Origin: Candidatus Woesearchaeota archaeon
GTDB lineage: Archaea; Nanobdellota; Nanobdellia; Woesearchaeales; GW2011-AR4
Reading direction: 5' to 3'
Length of the DNA stretch: 37,051 nucleotides
NCBI GenBank assembly: GCA_018303655.1
Contig: JAGVXT010000029.1
Coordinates: 1-37,051 of the forward strand
In this document: positions 7,820-15,674 of the stretch, one piece after another
How positions within the stretch are numbered: position 1 is the stretch's first letter
Layout: every line of letters begins with the position of its first letter
Notes under the pieces: model-generated
What the model was told of the DNA's origin: nothing
Database searches by the model: none
What the model saw: the letters and a program-made list of their open reading frames with translations, nothing else
Position numbers and translations under genes: made by a program

Positions 7820-9091
7820 ATGCTTGAATTTTTAAAGAAAATCTTCCAGAATGAAGAGCAGGAAGCCAAGAAAGCAATGGAGATAAGCCTGCAAAGCATG
7901 GGAGAATGGCTTAATGAGAAATCAAAGCCTTTGATGGAAGAGGTGCGGCAGCAGACAGAAGAAGTGCTGATTAATATCAATGATGAAGTTCAAAGGGCAA
8001 TAATCAATGTTGAGGTTCTTGAAAATGCAAAGCTGCAGAATCCAAACATTCCTTTCAAGGCCAAGCAATATATGGAAGGCAACAGGAAAGCATACGTAAG
8101 AGTTGTAAATTCTTTTCTCGGGCACATGGAAATCAACAACAAGGACTATTTTTATCTTGTTGATTTCTGCAAGCTGTTTGACGAGCTGATTAATGACTTA
8201 AACAAGGGCACTTTCAGAAGCTACACCATCCTGCAGGAATTTTTTGCCAACGAGACAAGCAGGATAGCGCATAACTTAAAGAATTTTGACGGGCTGTTTA
8301 AAGAGCTTAAATCTGCGCTTAATGACAAGGAAATGGTTGCAGTCAACAAGGCGATGGAAAAAATACAAAGCCTTGTGTCAAAAACAAAGCAGAGGATAAA
8401 CATGGCTGTTGACTTGAAGAATGCCGAAGCTGACCTAAATCTTGCGAATGGGGAAAAAGACTCCATAATGGCGGAAATAGAAAAATTCAACAAAAGCGAT
8501 GAGCATAATAATTTCCTAAGGTTGAGTGAGGAGAGGAAAAATAAGGCAGCTGCCTTTTACAATGATGAAAGCCAGATCCTGCAGTCATTCTCTGTCCTGG
8601 AGAGGGCTTTGAGAAAATACTCGCATATAGCATTTGAGCATGAAGAGATTGTCCTGGATTATCTGAAGCATCCGATTGAAACGCTTGCAAATGACAAGAA
8701 CTTCATTATTTTGGACATTTTGAAAAATCTGGAAGGAATGCTTCAGGAAAACAAGCTGCAGATTGATGACAAGAAAAAGGAAAAATCAACTGAGGAGGTT
8801 AAGAAATTCACCAGGGAGTTTCTTGAGCAGTTTTTGAAAAAATACTTCTCATTCAAGGCGGAAATGGAAGAAACAGACCGCAAGATCAGGTTATCTGGAG
8901 TGCCTGAAAAATTCAGGAGCTTCAACAAGCGCCTTGAGGATGTTAATTTAAGGATTGAAAAAAACAATGAGGAAGCTGAGAAATTAAAAAATGATGTTAT
9001 TAAAATGGAAAATTCAATAGCAAATTTAAAAGATGATGTTGAAAATTCCGTTAATGATATTTTTGACGAGGAAGTAAAGGTTGTTATTTGA
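7820..9091 (+). CDS. Large coiled-coil cytoplasmic protein, unknown
   Basis: A 423-aa, nearly all-helical, highly charged protein without signal peptide or membrane segment. Long heptad-like stretches are seen at about 1-60, 170-240 and 340-415; the middle (60-170) looks more globular with aromatic residues such as NNKDYFYLVDF. I do not recognise the family. Similar SMC-like or scaffold proteins are common in archaeal genomes, but no Walker motifs are present, so it is not an SMC ATPase. A possible TATA element lies near 7785, about 30 bases upstream. Its stop overlaps the convergent phosphoglycerate kinase gene by 8 bases. Confidence 0.75.
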   Translation: MLEFLKKIFQNEEQEAKKAMEISLQSMGEWLNEKSKPLMEEVRQQTEEVLININDEVQRAIINVEVLENAKLQNPNIPFKAKQYMEGNRKAYVRVVNSFLGHMEINNKDYFYLVDFCKLFDELINDLNKGTFRSYTILQEFFANETSRIAHNLKNFDGLFKELKSALNDKEMVAVNKAMEKIQSLVSKTKQRINMAVDLKNAEADLNLANGEKDSIMAEIEKFNKSDEHNNFLRLSEERKNKAAAFYNDESQILQSFSVLERALRKYSHIAFEHEEIVLDYLKHPIETLANDKNFIILDILKNLEGMLQENKLQIDDKKKEKSTEEVKKFTREFLEQFLKKYFSFKAEMEETDRKIRLSGVPEKFRSFNKRLEDVNLRIEKNNEEAEKLKNDVIKMENSIANLKDDVENSVNDIFDEEVKVVI

Positions 9092-10676
9092 TTTTACTGC
9101 ATTCTTCTATAGCAACAATTGCAGGCAATCTGCCGTCTTTTTCTATTAATTCCAGAGTTGCTCCGCCAGCATTTGATAAAATAGTAAAAGCTTCTTCCCC
9201 TCCCCATCTATTTATTACTGCAGCTGTATCTCCACCAGCACCTATAGTAATCCCTCCATTATCCTTTGCCTCTTTAATAGCTCTAATCAATTTTTTATTA
9301 GTTTCGGAAAATTTCTCTACTCTTTCATCCTCAATAGAGAGAGGTCCTGCTAAAATTAGCATATAACAGTTTTTTACACTTTCATAAATTATGTCTAAAG
9401 TTTTAGGGCCAGGAGCTACTCCAAGCCATCCCTCAGGAATTCCTTTTGGAGCATCAAAAAACTTGATTTCAGAATCTTTTGGCAGACTGCCAAACTTATC
9501 AGGATAATTGTTTGTTATAGTATGGTCAAAACCGAGCAAAACCTCAACCATTCTTGACTTAGCCTTTAATAAAACTTGCGCTGCAAAGATTATCTGCTCA
9601 CCTATTTCTTTCCATTCAACAAAAGAAGCCCCTATAAGATTTCTAATCTGCGCGTCTGTTACATTTATTAATTGCTTAAGTTTTTCACTTTTCTCTTTTT
9701 GTATTTGTGCCTCTCTCTCAACCAAAATTCTTGAAGATTCTGATTTATTTTCTTTTTTTATCTTAGCTGTTTCTTCTTTTTGCTTTCTATTACAGTCCTC
9801 AATAATATCTTCCGCTTCTCTAATCTTATTTTTGATGACATTAAAGTACTGTTGAGCTAAAAGAAATGTATAAGTGACAGCACCTTGCACAACTAGTACA
9901 TCATCCTCATTCATTTTATCCAGAAGTGAATTAGTTACTGTTATTTTTGATGTTATTCCAACTTGTGTCTCAATTTTTTTTCCTGACAAAAAGAAAACAA
10001 ACCTTCCTCTGTCCTTTTTGTTAAGTAATTTGGATATGTTTCCAATATATTTTATTACTTCTGCACACTTAAAACCAAAAACAGCTTTGCCGCCGTTTTC
10101 AACAATAAAATGAGGAACGCTGACAATCGTTGCTTCTGGTCTGTGATTTTGAGCTTCTGCTTCATTAACATAAACTGCATTTTTTCCTGCCAATGATGCA
10201 ATAAACTTTGCAAACTCTTGGTCATTAGAATTTGCTTCTGGATCGTACCTTACATTCTCCAAAACTATAATTTGACCATCCTTTAGTTTACTAACGTCCA
10301 TCGCTACTTCATCTTTATTTTTATAAACACTTCGGGGTTTACTGCCGTCTAAACAATTTGGGGTTAAAAGTACATTATGCTTTAATAAATCCTGCTCTCT
10401 CAACAGTTCTTGCAAACGCAATGCAACTGGAGCCATGCTTAATTCAGGATCCTCGCCTTCAGGTCTTCCAAGCCATCCTGATGCAAGAATAATTTTTGTT
10501 TTGTTTTCTATTAAGAATTTTAATGTTGGGATAGCATCTCTTATACGAGAATCGTCCCTTACTCTTTGATGGTCTAATAGGCTTTTATTTGAGTCAAGAG
10601 GAACATCAAATGAACATCTCAAAAGAACTCGCTTTCCTTGAACATCCAAATCATTTAATGTGAAAAATTTGTGCAT
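9084..10676 (-). CDS. Divergent phosphoglycerate kinase with a coiled-coil insertion
   Basis: Phosphoglycerate kinase interconverts 1,3-bisphosphoglycerate and 3-phosphoglycerate. Family landmarks are DDSRIRDAIPTL (41-52), WLGRPEG (68-74), LENVRYD, GPKT, GPLSIED and GAGGDTAAVINRWG (479 on). Yet the product is 530 aa against about 400, with a charged coiled-coil insertion at about 285-350. Substrate-side residues differ: VDFN reads CSFD, the His of SHLGRP is Trp, and DAFGTAHR reads EAEAQNHR. The nucleotide side is better kept (GGDT; Lys of GGAK kept in SGKK). It may be an altered enzyme or a paralogue with another job. Its start overlaps the end of the upstream membrane gene by 26 bases. Confidence 0.82.
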   Translation of the reverse strand: MHKFFTLNDLDVQGKRVLLRCSFDVPLDSNKSLLDHQRVRDDSRIRDAIPTLKFLIENKTKIILASGWLGRPEGEDPELSMAPVALRLQELLREQDLLKHNVLLTPNCLDGSKPRSVYKNKDEVAMDVSKLKDGQIIVLENVRYDPEANSNDQEFAKFIASLAGKNAVYVNEAEAQNHRPEATIVSVPHFIVENGGKAVFGFKCAEVIKYIGNISKLLNKKDRGRFVFFLSGKKIETQVGITSKITVTNSLLDKMNEDDVLVVQGAVTYTFLLAQQYFNVIKNKIREAEDIIEDCNRKQKEETAKIKKENKSESSRILVEREAQIQKEKSEKLKQLINVTDAQIRNLIGASFVEWKEIGEQIIFAAQVLLKAKSRMVEVLLGFDHTITNNYPDKFGSLPKDSEIKFFDAPKGIPEGWLGVAPGPKTLDIIYESVKNCYMLILAGPLSIEDERVEKFSETNKKLIRAIKEAKDNGGITIGAGGDTAAVINRWGGEEAFTILSNAGGATLELIEKDGRLPAIVAIEECSKIK

Positions 10677-11061
10677 GATAAAGATGAATTTTAAATATTT
10701 TTAAAAAGTTTGTGGTTTTATTTAAAAAGCCCGTAAGTAATCCAGTTGCACCAACAATACTATGCAATATTGTATCTAATCTATTGAATGCGTCCAGTCC
10801 TCCAAAATCCGGAAAGGTGAATCCGAAAGCCGCAACAAAAAGAAAAAAGGAGCCGTTGGCAAGGCAGAAAGGCTTCCAAAAGTTTTTGTTATTCCATCCA
10901 AAATATAAAACAATAGAGCCAAGCAAAACATGAAATAATTTGTGCCATGTTTCTGGACGATGCCCAAATCTTGAATAATCATTTATTAGTGAGATTACTA
11001 CAAGAACAAAAAATATCCCAATAATCCTTGTGTACCCTTTCTGCAAATTTTCAGCTTTCAT
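10651..11061 (-). CDS. Small multi-pass membrane protein (DUF4383-like?)
   Basis: A 136-aa protein with about four membrane helices and a conserved-looking [20 protein letters not shown] segment. NRxDxxLH followed by a Gly-rich helix resembles DUF4383-type proteins, but this is a weak likeness. Its ATG overlaps the stop of pyrophosphatase B (ATGA, 11058-11061), and its 3' end overlaps the start of the phosphoglycerate kinase, so the three form one leftward operon. The last 20 or so residues, which overlap the kinase start, look less conserved. Function unknown. Confidence 0.65.
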   Translation of the reverse strand: MKAENLQKGYTRIIGIFFVLVVISLINDYSRFGHRPETWHKLFHVLLGSIVLYFGWNNKNFWKPFCLANGSFFLFVAAFGFTFPDFGGLDAFNRLDTILHSIVGATGLLTGFLNKTTNFLKIFKIHLYHAQIFHIK

Positions 11062-12467
11062 AAAATCAACGGCACAAACACAATCGCAACAATCGACATC
11101 AGCTTAATCAGAATATTCAAGGAAGGCCCTGCTGTGTCCTTGAACGGGTCGCCAACTGTGTCGCCGACAACAGCTGCTTTGTGGGCATCGCTTCCTTTTC
11201 CTCCAAGATTGCCTGCTTCAATGTATTTCTTTGCGTTGTCCCACGCCCCGCCGGAATTTGCCATGAAAATAGCAAGAGAAAATCCTGTGACAATTGAGCC
11301 TACAAGCAGGCCTCCCAATGCCTGCACTCCAAAAGCATATCCAATAAATATTGGCGACAGTATTGCGAGCAGCGAAGGCATTATCATCTGCTTCAATGCA
11401 GATTGCGTGCTTATTGCAATGCATTTCTCATAATCAGGCTTTGCCTTTCCTTTGCTTAAGCCTTTTATTGTTTTCCACTGCCTTCTTACTTCTTCAACAA
11501 TTTCTGAAGCAGCTTTCCCTACTGCCTGCATCGCAAAGGAGCTGAATAAAAATGGCAACATTCCTCCAATAAACAGGCCAATTATAACATCAGGATTGGA
11601 AATGCTCATAATCTCAATTTTTGTTATCTGCGTAAAACTTGCAAACAAAGCAAGTGCTGTCAGTGCAGCGCTTCCGATTGCAAATCCCTTTCCTATTGCA
11701 GCAGTTGTGTTGCCAACAGCGTCAAGCAATTCTGTCTTTTCCCTGATATCCTTGCCGACTTTTGCCATTTCTGAAATACCTGCTGCATTGTCAGCAACAG
11801 CGCCATAAGTCTCAATTGCAAGAGTAAATCCAAGCGTCGCAAGCATGCCAACACCTGCAATTGCAATTCCATAAAGCCCTGCAAATTTATAGGCAATAAG
11901 CACAGCAATCGACACAGAAACCACAGGAATCAAAGTTGAGAGCATTCCAACTGCCAATCCCTGTATCACATTTGTGCCGGCGCCTGTTTTTGCTGCTATT
12001 GCAATGCTCTGCGTTGGCTTGTAATTATTCGATGTGTAATACTGGGTAAATAATCCAATCAAAACTCCCGCTATTAATCCGGCTAATGCGGCATAAAAAA
12101 TTCCAATATCAAAACCCTGGTATTTTATGAATAAAAATGAAAGTACCGCAGCTATTATTGTGCTTGAGTACAGGCCCTTGTTCATTGCGCTGAACAGCTG
12201 CTTTTCATCATTTGCTTTTACAAATACAATGCCCGCCATTGAAGCGATTATGCCGAGCGCGGCAAGCATCAATGGTAAGATAACATGGCTTGGGCCAAAC
12301 AGCATCAACCCGATTGCCATTGCAGCTATTATGCTGTTTACGTAGCTTTCAAACAAGTCAGCTCCCATTCCGGCAACGTCGCCAACATTGTCGCCAACAT
12401 TGTCGGCAATCACAGCAGGATTTCTTGGATCATCTTCAGGAATGCCCTTTTCAACTTTGCCTACCAA
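11058..12467 (-). CDS. hppA: Membrane pyrophosphatase B, C-terminal part
   Basis: A second ion-pumping pyrophosphatase. It shows [26 protein letters not shown], and at the end [15 protein letters not shown] with many membrane helices. GNTTAA has Ala at the position that is Lys in copy A, the signature of K+-dependent enzymes, so the two copies are biochemically distinct and not a recent duplication. As in copy A, the first ~170 residues are in another frame (12461-12967) and the same conserved segment is missing at the join. The gene overlaps the following membrane protein gene by 4 bases. Whether it pumps H+ or Na+ cannot be decided here. Confidence 0.85.
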   Translation of the reverse strand: MVGKVEKGIPEDDPRNPAVIADNVGDNVGDVAGMGADLFESYVNSIIAAMAIGLMLFGPSHVILPLMLAALGIIASMAGIVFVKANDEKQLFSAMNKGLYSSTIIAAVLSFLFIKYQGFDIGIFYAALAGLIAGVLIGLFTQYYTSNNYKPTQSIAIAAKTGAGTNVIQGLAVGMLSTLIPVVSVSIAVLIAYKFAGLYGIAIAGVGMLATLGFTLAIETYGAVADNAAGISEMAKVGKDIREKTELLDAVGNTTAAIGKGFAIGSAALTALALFASFTQITKIEIMSISNPDVIIGLFIGGMLPFLFSSFAMQAVGKAASEIVEEVRRQWKTIKGLSKGKAKPDYEKCIAISTQSALKQMIMPSLLAILSPIFIGYAFGVQALGGLLVGSIVTGFSLAIFMANSGGAWDNAKKYIEAGNLGGKGSDAHKAAVVGDTVGDPFKDTAGPSLNILIKLMSIVAIVFVPLIL

Positions 12468-12503
12468 GTCACTTCCAACATCAGCAGCTTTAGTGTAAAT
12501 CCA
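12402..12503. repeat. 102-base block identical to 3741-3842
   Basis: Perfect copy of the block in pyrophosphatase A. It covers the codons just after the missing segment and ends at the frameshift junction. Adjacent sequence on both sides diverges at once. Confidence 0.9.
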
Positions 12504-12967
12504 AATCCATAGCCATAGATTATGTTTGGGTCTTTAAAAATAATGTAAAGGACTGTTACACCAAGCAAGCCTATGCCAACAACGCTTAATCCCATGACAG
12601 AGCCTGAATAGAAAGCCAGCTTAAGCCCCTCTCCAATATGGCTTTTTGTTGCCTCAGCTGTCCTCGAATTTGCCTTTGTCGCAATCCTCATTCCGATATT
12701 TCCTGCTAATGCCGATGAAATGCCCCCTATAATGAATGAAATTGCAAGCTTTGCATTAATAAAAAAATATAATATCAAAGCGACAACAATCAAAAAAACA
12801 GCCAAAACTTCGTATTCTTTTTTTAAAAAAGTAATGGCTCCTTTATGAATTGCCTCGGAAATTTCCTGCATTTTTGCAGAGCCCGCTGGCTTTTTTAGGA
12901 TGTAAAATGACAGAAATAACCCGATTATTAATGATAGCACACTTATTCCAATGACATATTCAAGCAT
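12461..12967 (-). CDS. hppA: Membrane pyrophosphatase B, N-terminal part
   Basis: A 168-aa N-terminal piece with the first helices of the family: MQEISEAIHKGAITFLKKEY, SSALAGNIGMRIATKANSRT and the Gly-rich helix after it. It ends [17 protein letters not shown], the same out-of-frame tail as copy A but keeping two more residues (GF) before the join. A TATA-like CATATATTTATATATTC near 12998-13014 and the purine run AAGAGGC just before the ATG support its own promoter and start. With the C-terminal part it totals about 637 aa plus the missing segment. Confidence 0.85.
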   Translation of the reverse strand: MLEYVIGISVLSLIIGLFLSFYILKKPAGSAKMQEISEAIHKGAITFLKKEYEVLAVFLIVVALILYFFINAKLAISFIIGGISSALAGNIGMRIATKANSRTAEATKSHIGEGLKLAFYSGSVMGLSVVGIGLLGVTVLYIIFKDPNIIYGYGFGFTLKLLMLEVTW

Positions 12968-13020
12968 TTTATGCCTCTTTTTTATTTTTGTGTTTATTTG
13001 AATATATAAATATATGGGAT

Positions 13021-13143
13021 TCAGCTTTTTCCCTTGACCCAGAAATAAAGATAAACCATAAAAGCAACAACCAATAAGAGATTAACAGCAGTTATTATAA
13101 TTGTAAGCCATACAAGAAATTTTTGCTTAGTCTTTTTTTCCAT
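13021..13143 (-). CDS. Single-pass membrane microprotein, 40 aa
   Basis: Begins MEKKTKQKFLVWLTIIITAV and ends VYLYFWVKGKS: a basic N-terminus, one hydrophobic helix of about 25 residues and a basic tail. It starts 12 bases after the rio1 stop on the same strand and ends about 50 bases before pyrophosphatase B, so it is probably co-transcribed with rio1. No family is recognised. The clean membrane-helix composition over the full length argues for a real gene despite its size. Confidence 0.55.
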   Translation of the reverse strand: MEKKTKQKFLVWLTIIITAVNLLLVVAFMVYLYFWVKGKS

Positions 13144-13155
13144 GATTTTGAATGT

Positions 13156-13872
13156 TTACTTTCCCGTAATTTGCATTTTGACTTTTGCTTCGTCAGTTTT
13201 CAAGCCGATTTTCTTAAAAAAATTGCATATGTTCCTTATATCTCTTTCCAAATACTCGCTTGCCCTTGAACTGTCCAGTGGAGTGCATTGCGAAAAGTCA
13301 ATGAAAACAGGCTTTTCATTGCAGTTCAGGATGTTGAATGCCGACAAGTCAGCATGAACCAAGCCAGCCTTGTGCAGCTTTTTCATGTTTGCGATGATTT
13401 TCTCAAAAAATTCCTTTGGGTTTTTCGGAATTGCATCTTTAAGCTTTGGCGCGAATATTCCATCATCGCCGATAAATTCGAGCACTAAAACATTTTTCGA
13501 AAACGTGAATGGAGTTGGAACGCTTACATTTGCTTGCCGCGCCTTCAACAGATTCCTGTATTCCCTTTGCGCCCATGAAAAGATGATGTTTCTCTTTCCC
13601 TTCTTCATGTCAATGAACCTTGGGTCATCCTTGATGTAGTCATACATTCTGTTGAAGTCGCATGTTTCAAGCCTATAAATCTTGACCATTACTCTTGAGC
13701 CATCTTTCCTGATGGCAGAGAACACATTGCTCTCCTTGCCTATGGATATAGGACTTTCAAGCCCTTCAAAATGCCCCTGTGTTATCAGCTTGTAGAGCGT
13801 CCTGTTTGTGAACTCGTCAAAAACATCATGCATTGTCTTGAAATCTTCCCTTGACCTTGATTTTTTGGACAT
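13156..13872 (-). CDS. rio1: RIO-type serine/threonine protein kinase Rio1
   Basis: RIO kinases are ancient atypical kinases/ATPases tied to maturation of the small ribosomal subunit. The 238-aa product has the P-loop-like SIGKESNVF (43-51), catalytic Lys in VMVKIYR (K64), the catalytic loop LVHADLSAFN (D175, N180) and the metal-binding IDFSQ (191-195). The HADLSxxN pattern places it with Rio1 rather than Rio2, and no winged-helix N-domain is present. The frame extends to a TTG at 13878, but a TATA element (about 13892-13902) lies 26 bases before the ATG at 13872, favouring a leaderless ATG start. Confidence 0.9.
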   Translation of the reverse strand: MSKKSRSREDFKTMHDVFDEFTNRTLYKLITQGHFEGLESPISIGKESNVFSAIRKDGSRVMVKIYRLETCDFNRMYDYIKDDPRFIDMKKGKRNIIFSWAQREYRNLLKARQANVSVPTPFTFSKNVLVLEFIGDDGIFAPKLKDAIPKNPKEFFEKIIANMKKLHKAGLVHADLSAFNILNCNEKPVFIDFSQCTPLDSSRASEYLERDIRNICNFFKKIGLKTDEAKVKMQITGK

Positions 13873-13993
13873 AAACAAGAATAAAAGAAGTCGATATTTA
13901 AGATTATCTTTGATTATTTCAAGTAGTATAATTAAAGGTAAGCCATTTCGACTTAACCTTAACTTTGCTATTTGCAGTTTAATATCTATACGG

Positions 13994-14893
13994 TCATAAT
14001 AGAATCAATTGTTGTGGTGTGTTATAAGGTTCTAATGCCAAATAAGTAGCGGGACCATTAAGTAAGGTATCTCCATCAAGTCCGCGAATTAAATCAAATA
14101 AACCATGAAATTTTAAAATCCTTATCTCAGGATGTTGAGATTTTATCCTACCAAATGCGTGCCAGTTGCCAATCAAAGTGTCACCTCTGGTGCTATATAT
14201 TTCGTCCAAGAGATTTTCGGCCTGGTTCCTTCCTCCTGCTCTAAGCCTGAATAAATGACTCTTTCTTAATGGAGATAAAGTATGGAGACCTGATTCCAGC
14301 TTTTTTGCTAAATCAAAATCTAATACCGCTGCATACGGCTTCGACAATCTTGATATATTCATCCTTTTAATATCGCTGTACGAAATAACGTCTATGGTCC
14401 TATTGCCTCTTAATTTTCCATCTAATAAATCGTGAAACTCGCCTTCCTCTATCTGAACACATTCAAAGAACCCTCTATCGTTAAGGCCTTGGTCAGTCCA
14501 ATAGCCAAATTTTCCACGCATAATTTTGTCCTTATTTTTATACTCTTCATCGAATGAATCTGAAGTTGATAATTTTCCGCCTCCATACACTTCAACAACT
14601 ACGGGTTTTTTCTGGCGGGTTCTTCCTGCCCATTCTTCCTGAAAAAGAGTATAAGACATTATTCTAATTGCGTGTTCAGGGTTGTTCGAATACAGGCTTA
14701 CAAGTCCCGGCAAAGAAGTTATAAATCCGTGCTTTACGAATTTTTGTGCTGGCTTTAGGGCCTCATGGGGATTTATTCCCATGCAGTCGGCAGACTGATA
14801 CCTTATATCACCCGATATACAATCTTTCAATACTAAGTCTTCTAATGCACATTTTTCCCAATTCTTCTTTTGTAAAGGAGTAGTCGTTTGCAC
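13994..14893 (-). CDS. Hypothetical protein, 299 aa
   Basis: Soluble, mixed alpha/beta composition with no signal peptide, membrane helix or motif I recognise. Notable pieces are GKFGYWTDQGLNDRGFFECV in the middle and a run of basic residues near LRKSHLFRLRAGGRNQAENLL. The start is a GTG at 14893, with a TATA-like CTTTAAGTAGA about 25-30 bases upstream. It stands alone: rio1 lies downstream on the same strand and a divergent promoter upstream. Base composition resembles its neighbours. Confidence 0.6.
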   Translation of the reverse strand: MQTTTPLQKKNWEKCALEDLVLKDCISGDIRYQSADCMGINPHEALKPAQKFVKHGFITSLPGLVSLYSNNPEHAIRIMSYTLFQEEWAGRTRQKKPVVVEVYGGGKLSTSDSFDEEYKNKDKIMRGKFGYWTDQGLNDRGFFECVQIEEGEFHDLLDGKLRGNRTIDVISYSDIKRMNISRLSKPYAAVLDFDLAKKLESGLHTLSPLRKSHLFRLRAGGRNQAENLLDEIYSTRGDTLIGNWHAFGRIKSQHPEIRILKFHGLFDLIRGLDGDTLLNGPATYLALEPYNTPQQLILL

Positions 14894-14956
14894 AACTTTT
14901 GTAATCCCGAAATCTACTTAAAGATTTCTAAATCACTACTTTAGAATAGTAAGAAA

Positions 14957-15017
14957 ATCGAAACATTTATATACTAGTTCCATTTTATAGTAGTAACATA
15001 AGGTTGGGGTTTTACAT
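14957..15017 (+). promoter_or_regulatory. Strong promoter and leader, similar to that at 267-330
   Basis: AAACATTTATATACT (14961-14975) is an archaeal TATA box identical over 15 bases to the one at 15639-15653. The following leader, with GTAGTAACATA then GGTTGGGGTTTTACAT, lines up over about 60 bases with the promoter and leader of the 33-aa gene (minus strand, 330 down to 265). There the same place holds the ATG; here it is ATT, and a hairpin repeat follows. It may be an orphaned promoter or the distant promoter of the gene at 15233. Confidence 0.5.
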
Positions 15018-15022
15018 TAATA

Positions 15023-15140
15023 TCTTGTCGGAAATCAAGATTTCCGAGCACGACCGAAAATGCGTGGCATGCGAGGTTCGGTGACATAAGCGAGCGAAAG
15101 CGAGCTTTCGCATTCGACTGAAACTCGCTCACCATTCGAC
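15023..15140. repeat. Intergenic modular hairpin repeat, copy 2
   Basis: Contains TCGGAAATC-AA-GATTTCCGA followed by GAGCAC (on the other strand, TGCTC-hairpin-GACA), then ACCGAA..GTGGCATGCGAG..TTCGGT, then at 15083-15121 a 39-base core (GACATAAGCGAGCGAAAGCG and onward) that matches 33251-33289 exactly. The core itself holds the hairpin GCGAAAGC/GCTTTCGC. No protein is evident. Confidence 0.7.
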
Positions 15141-15179
15141 AGCATTTACCGGCGTTTTGAATATCACCTCTTTTTCCCT

Positions 15180-15205
15180 AGCAAGGTCTCGCAAGAGGCT
15201 TTGCT
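15180..15205 (+). terminator. GNRA-capped hairpin followed by a T-run
   Basis: An 11-base-pair stem (AGCAAGGTCTC with GAGGCTTTGCT, two G-U pairs) closes a GCAA tetraloop and is followed by GGGGTTTTTATATT. It could terminate a short transcript from the promoter at 14961, or act as a leader structure ending 28 bases before the ATG at 15233. Both readings are inferences. Confidence 0.45.
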
Positions 15206-15232
15206 GGGGTTTTTATATTAACAAAGATAAAA

Positions 15233-15640
15233 ATGGCAAATGTATTAACACCTGGGGAAGTTAAAGAAACCTATCGTCCTATACGAAGTCAGCGGTCTGA
15301 AGGGAATATAGATTTAGAATGGAAAGTTACTGTAGAGGGTGTACCTTCAAGTCCTTATACAGATGATAGGCAATGGTATAGGGGGTTTAATTTTACAATA
15401 GATGGTCTTACTTGCGGAGTATCTGCTGAATCATTGAGAGAAGCTGGATATGATAGAAGAAAAATACCCGTTCTTATGGAAATTATTAGACGGCTGGAAA
15501 AAGAACAAATAAAGTTAAGAGTAGTCGGGAATTATAAACCCAATAACCAAATACTTTATGTTGGTTATGGACAAACTTTTCCACATATTTTAGAAGCTAT
15601 TGATAAGTTAACAAGAGAGCCAGTCAATCAATCAAACTAA
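15233..15640 (+). CDS. Hypothetical protein, 135 aa
   Basis: A soluble protein starting MANVLTPGEVKETYRPIRSQ with an alternating strand/helix pattern (WKVTVEGV, FNFTIDGLTCGV, then the helix IPVLMEIIRRLEKEQ, then LRVVGNY and LYVGYGQ). The two-part strand-helix repetition suggests a small alpha/beta domain. No known family is recognised. No convincing TATA box lies at the right distance before the ATG, so it probably relies on the promoter at 14961 with a 240-base leader carrying the repeat and GNRA hairpin. The next promoter box overlaps its stop codon. Confidence 0.6.
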   Translation: MANVLTPGEVKETYRPIRSQRSEGNIDLEWKVTVEGVPSSPYTDDRQWYRGFNFTIDGLTCGVSAESLREAGYDRRKIPVLMEIIRRLEKEQIKLRVVGNYKPNNQILYVGYGQTFPHILEAIDKLTREPVNQSN

Positions 15641-15653
15641 ACATTTATATACT
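15639..15653 (+). promoter_or_regulatory. Strong TATA box of a candidate small RNA
   Basis: AAACATTTATATACT, identical to the box at 14961-14975. Its centre predicts a start near 15672-15675, exactly where the paired 5' strand of a long hairpin begins. Confidence 0.55.
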
Positions 15654-15674
15654 TCTTTATTTTACCGAATTAAA

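Noticed and set aside
13994-14893. Defence-system nuclease or effector identity for the 299-aa protein
   Set aside because: No catalytic motif, nucleotide-binding loop or membrane segment is visible, and no partner gene sits beside it.
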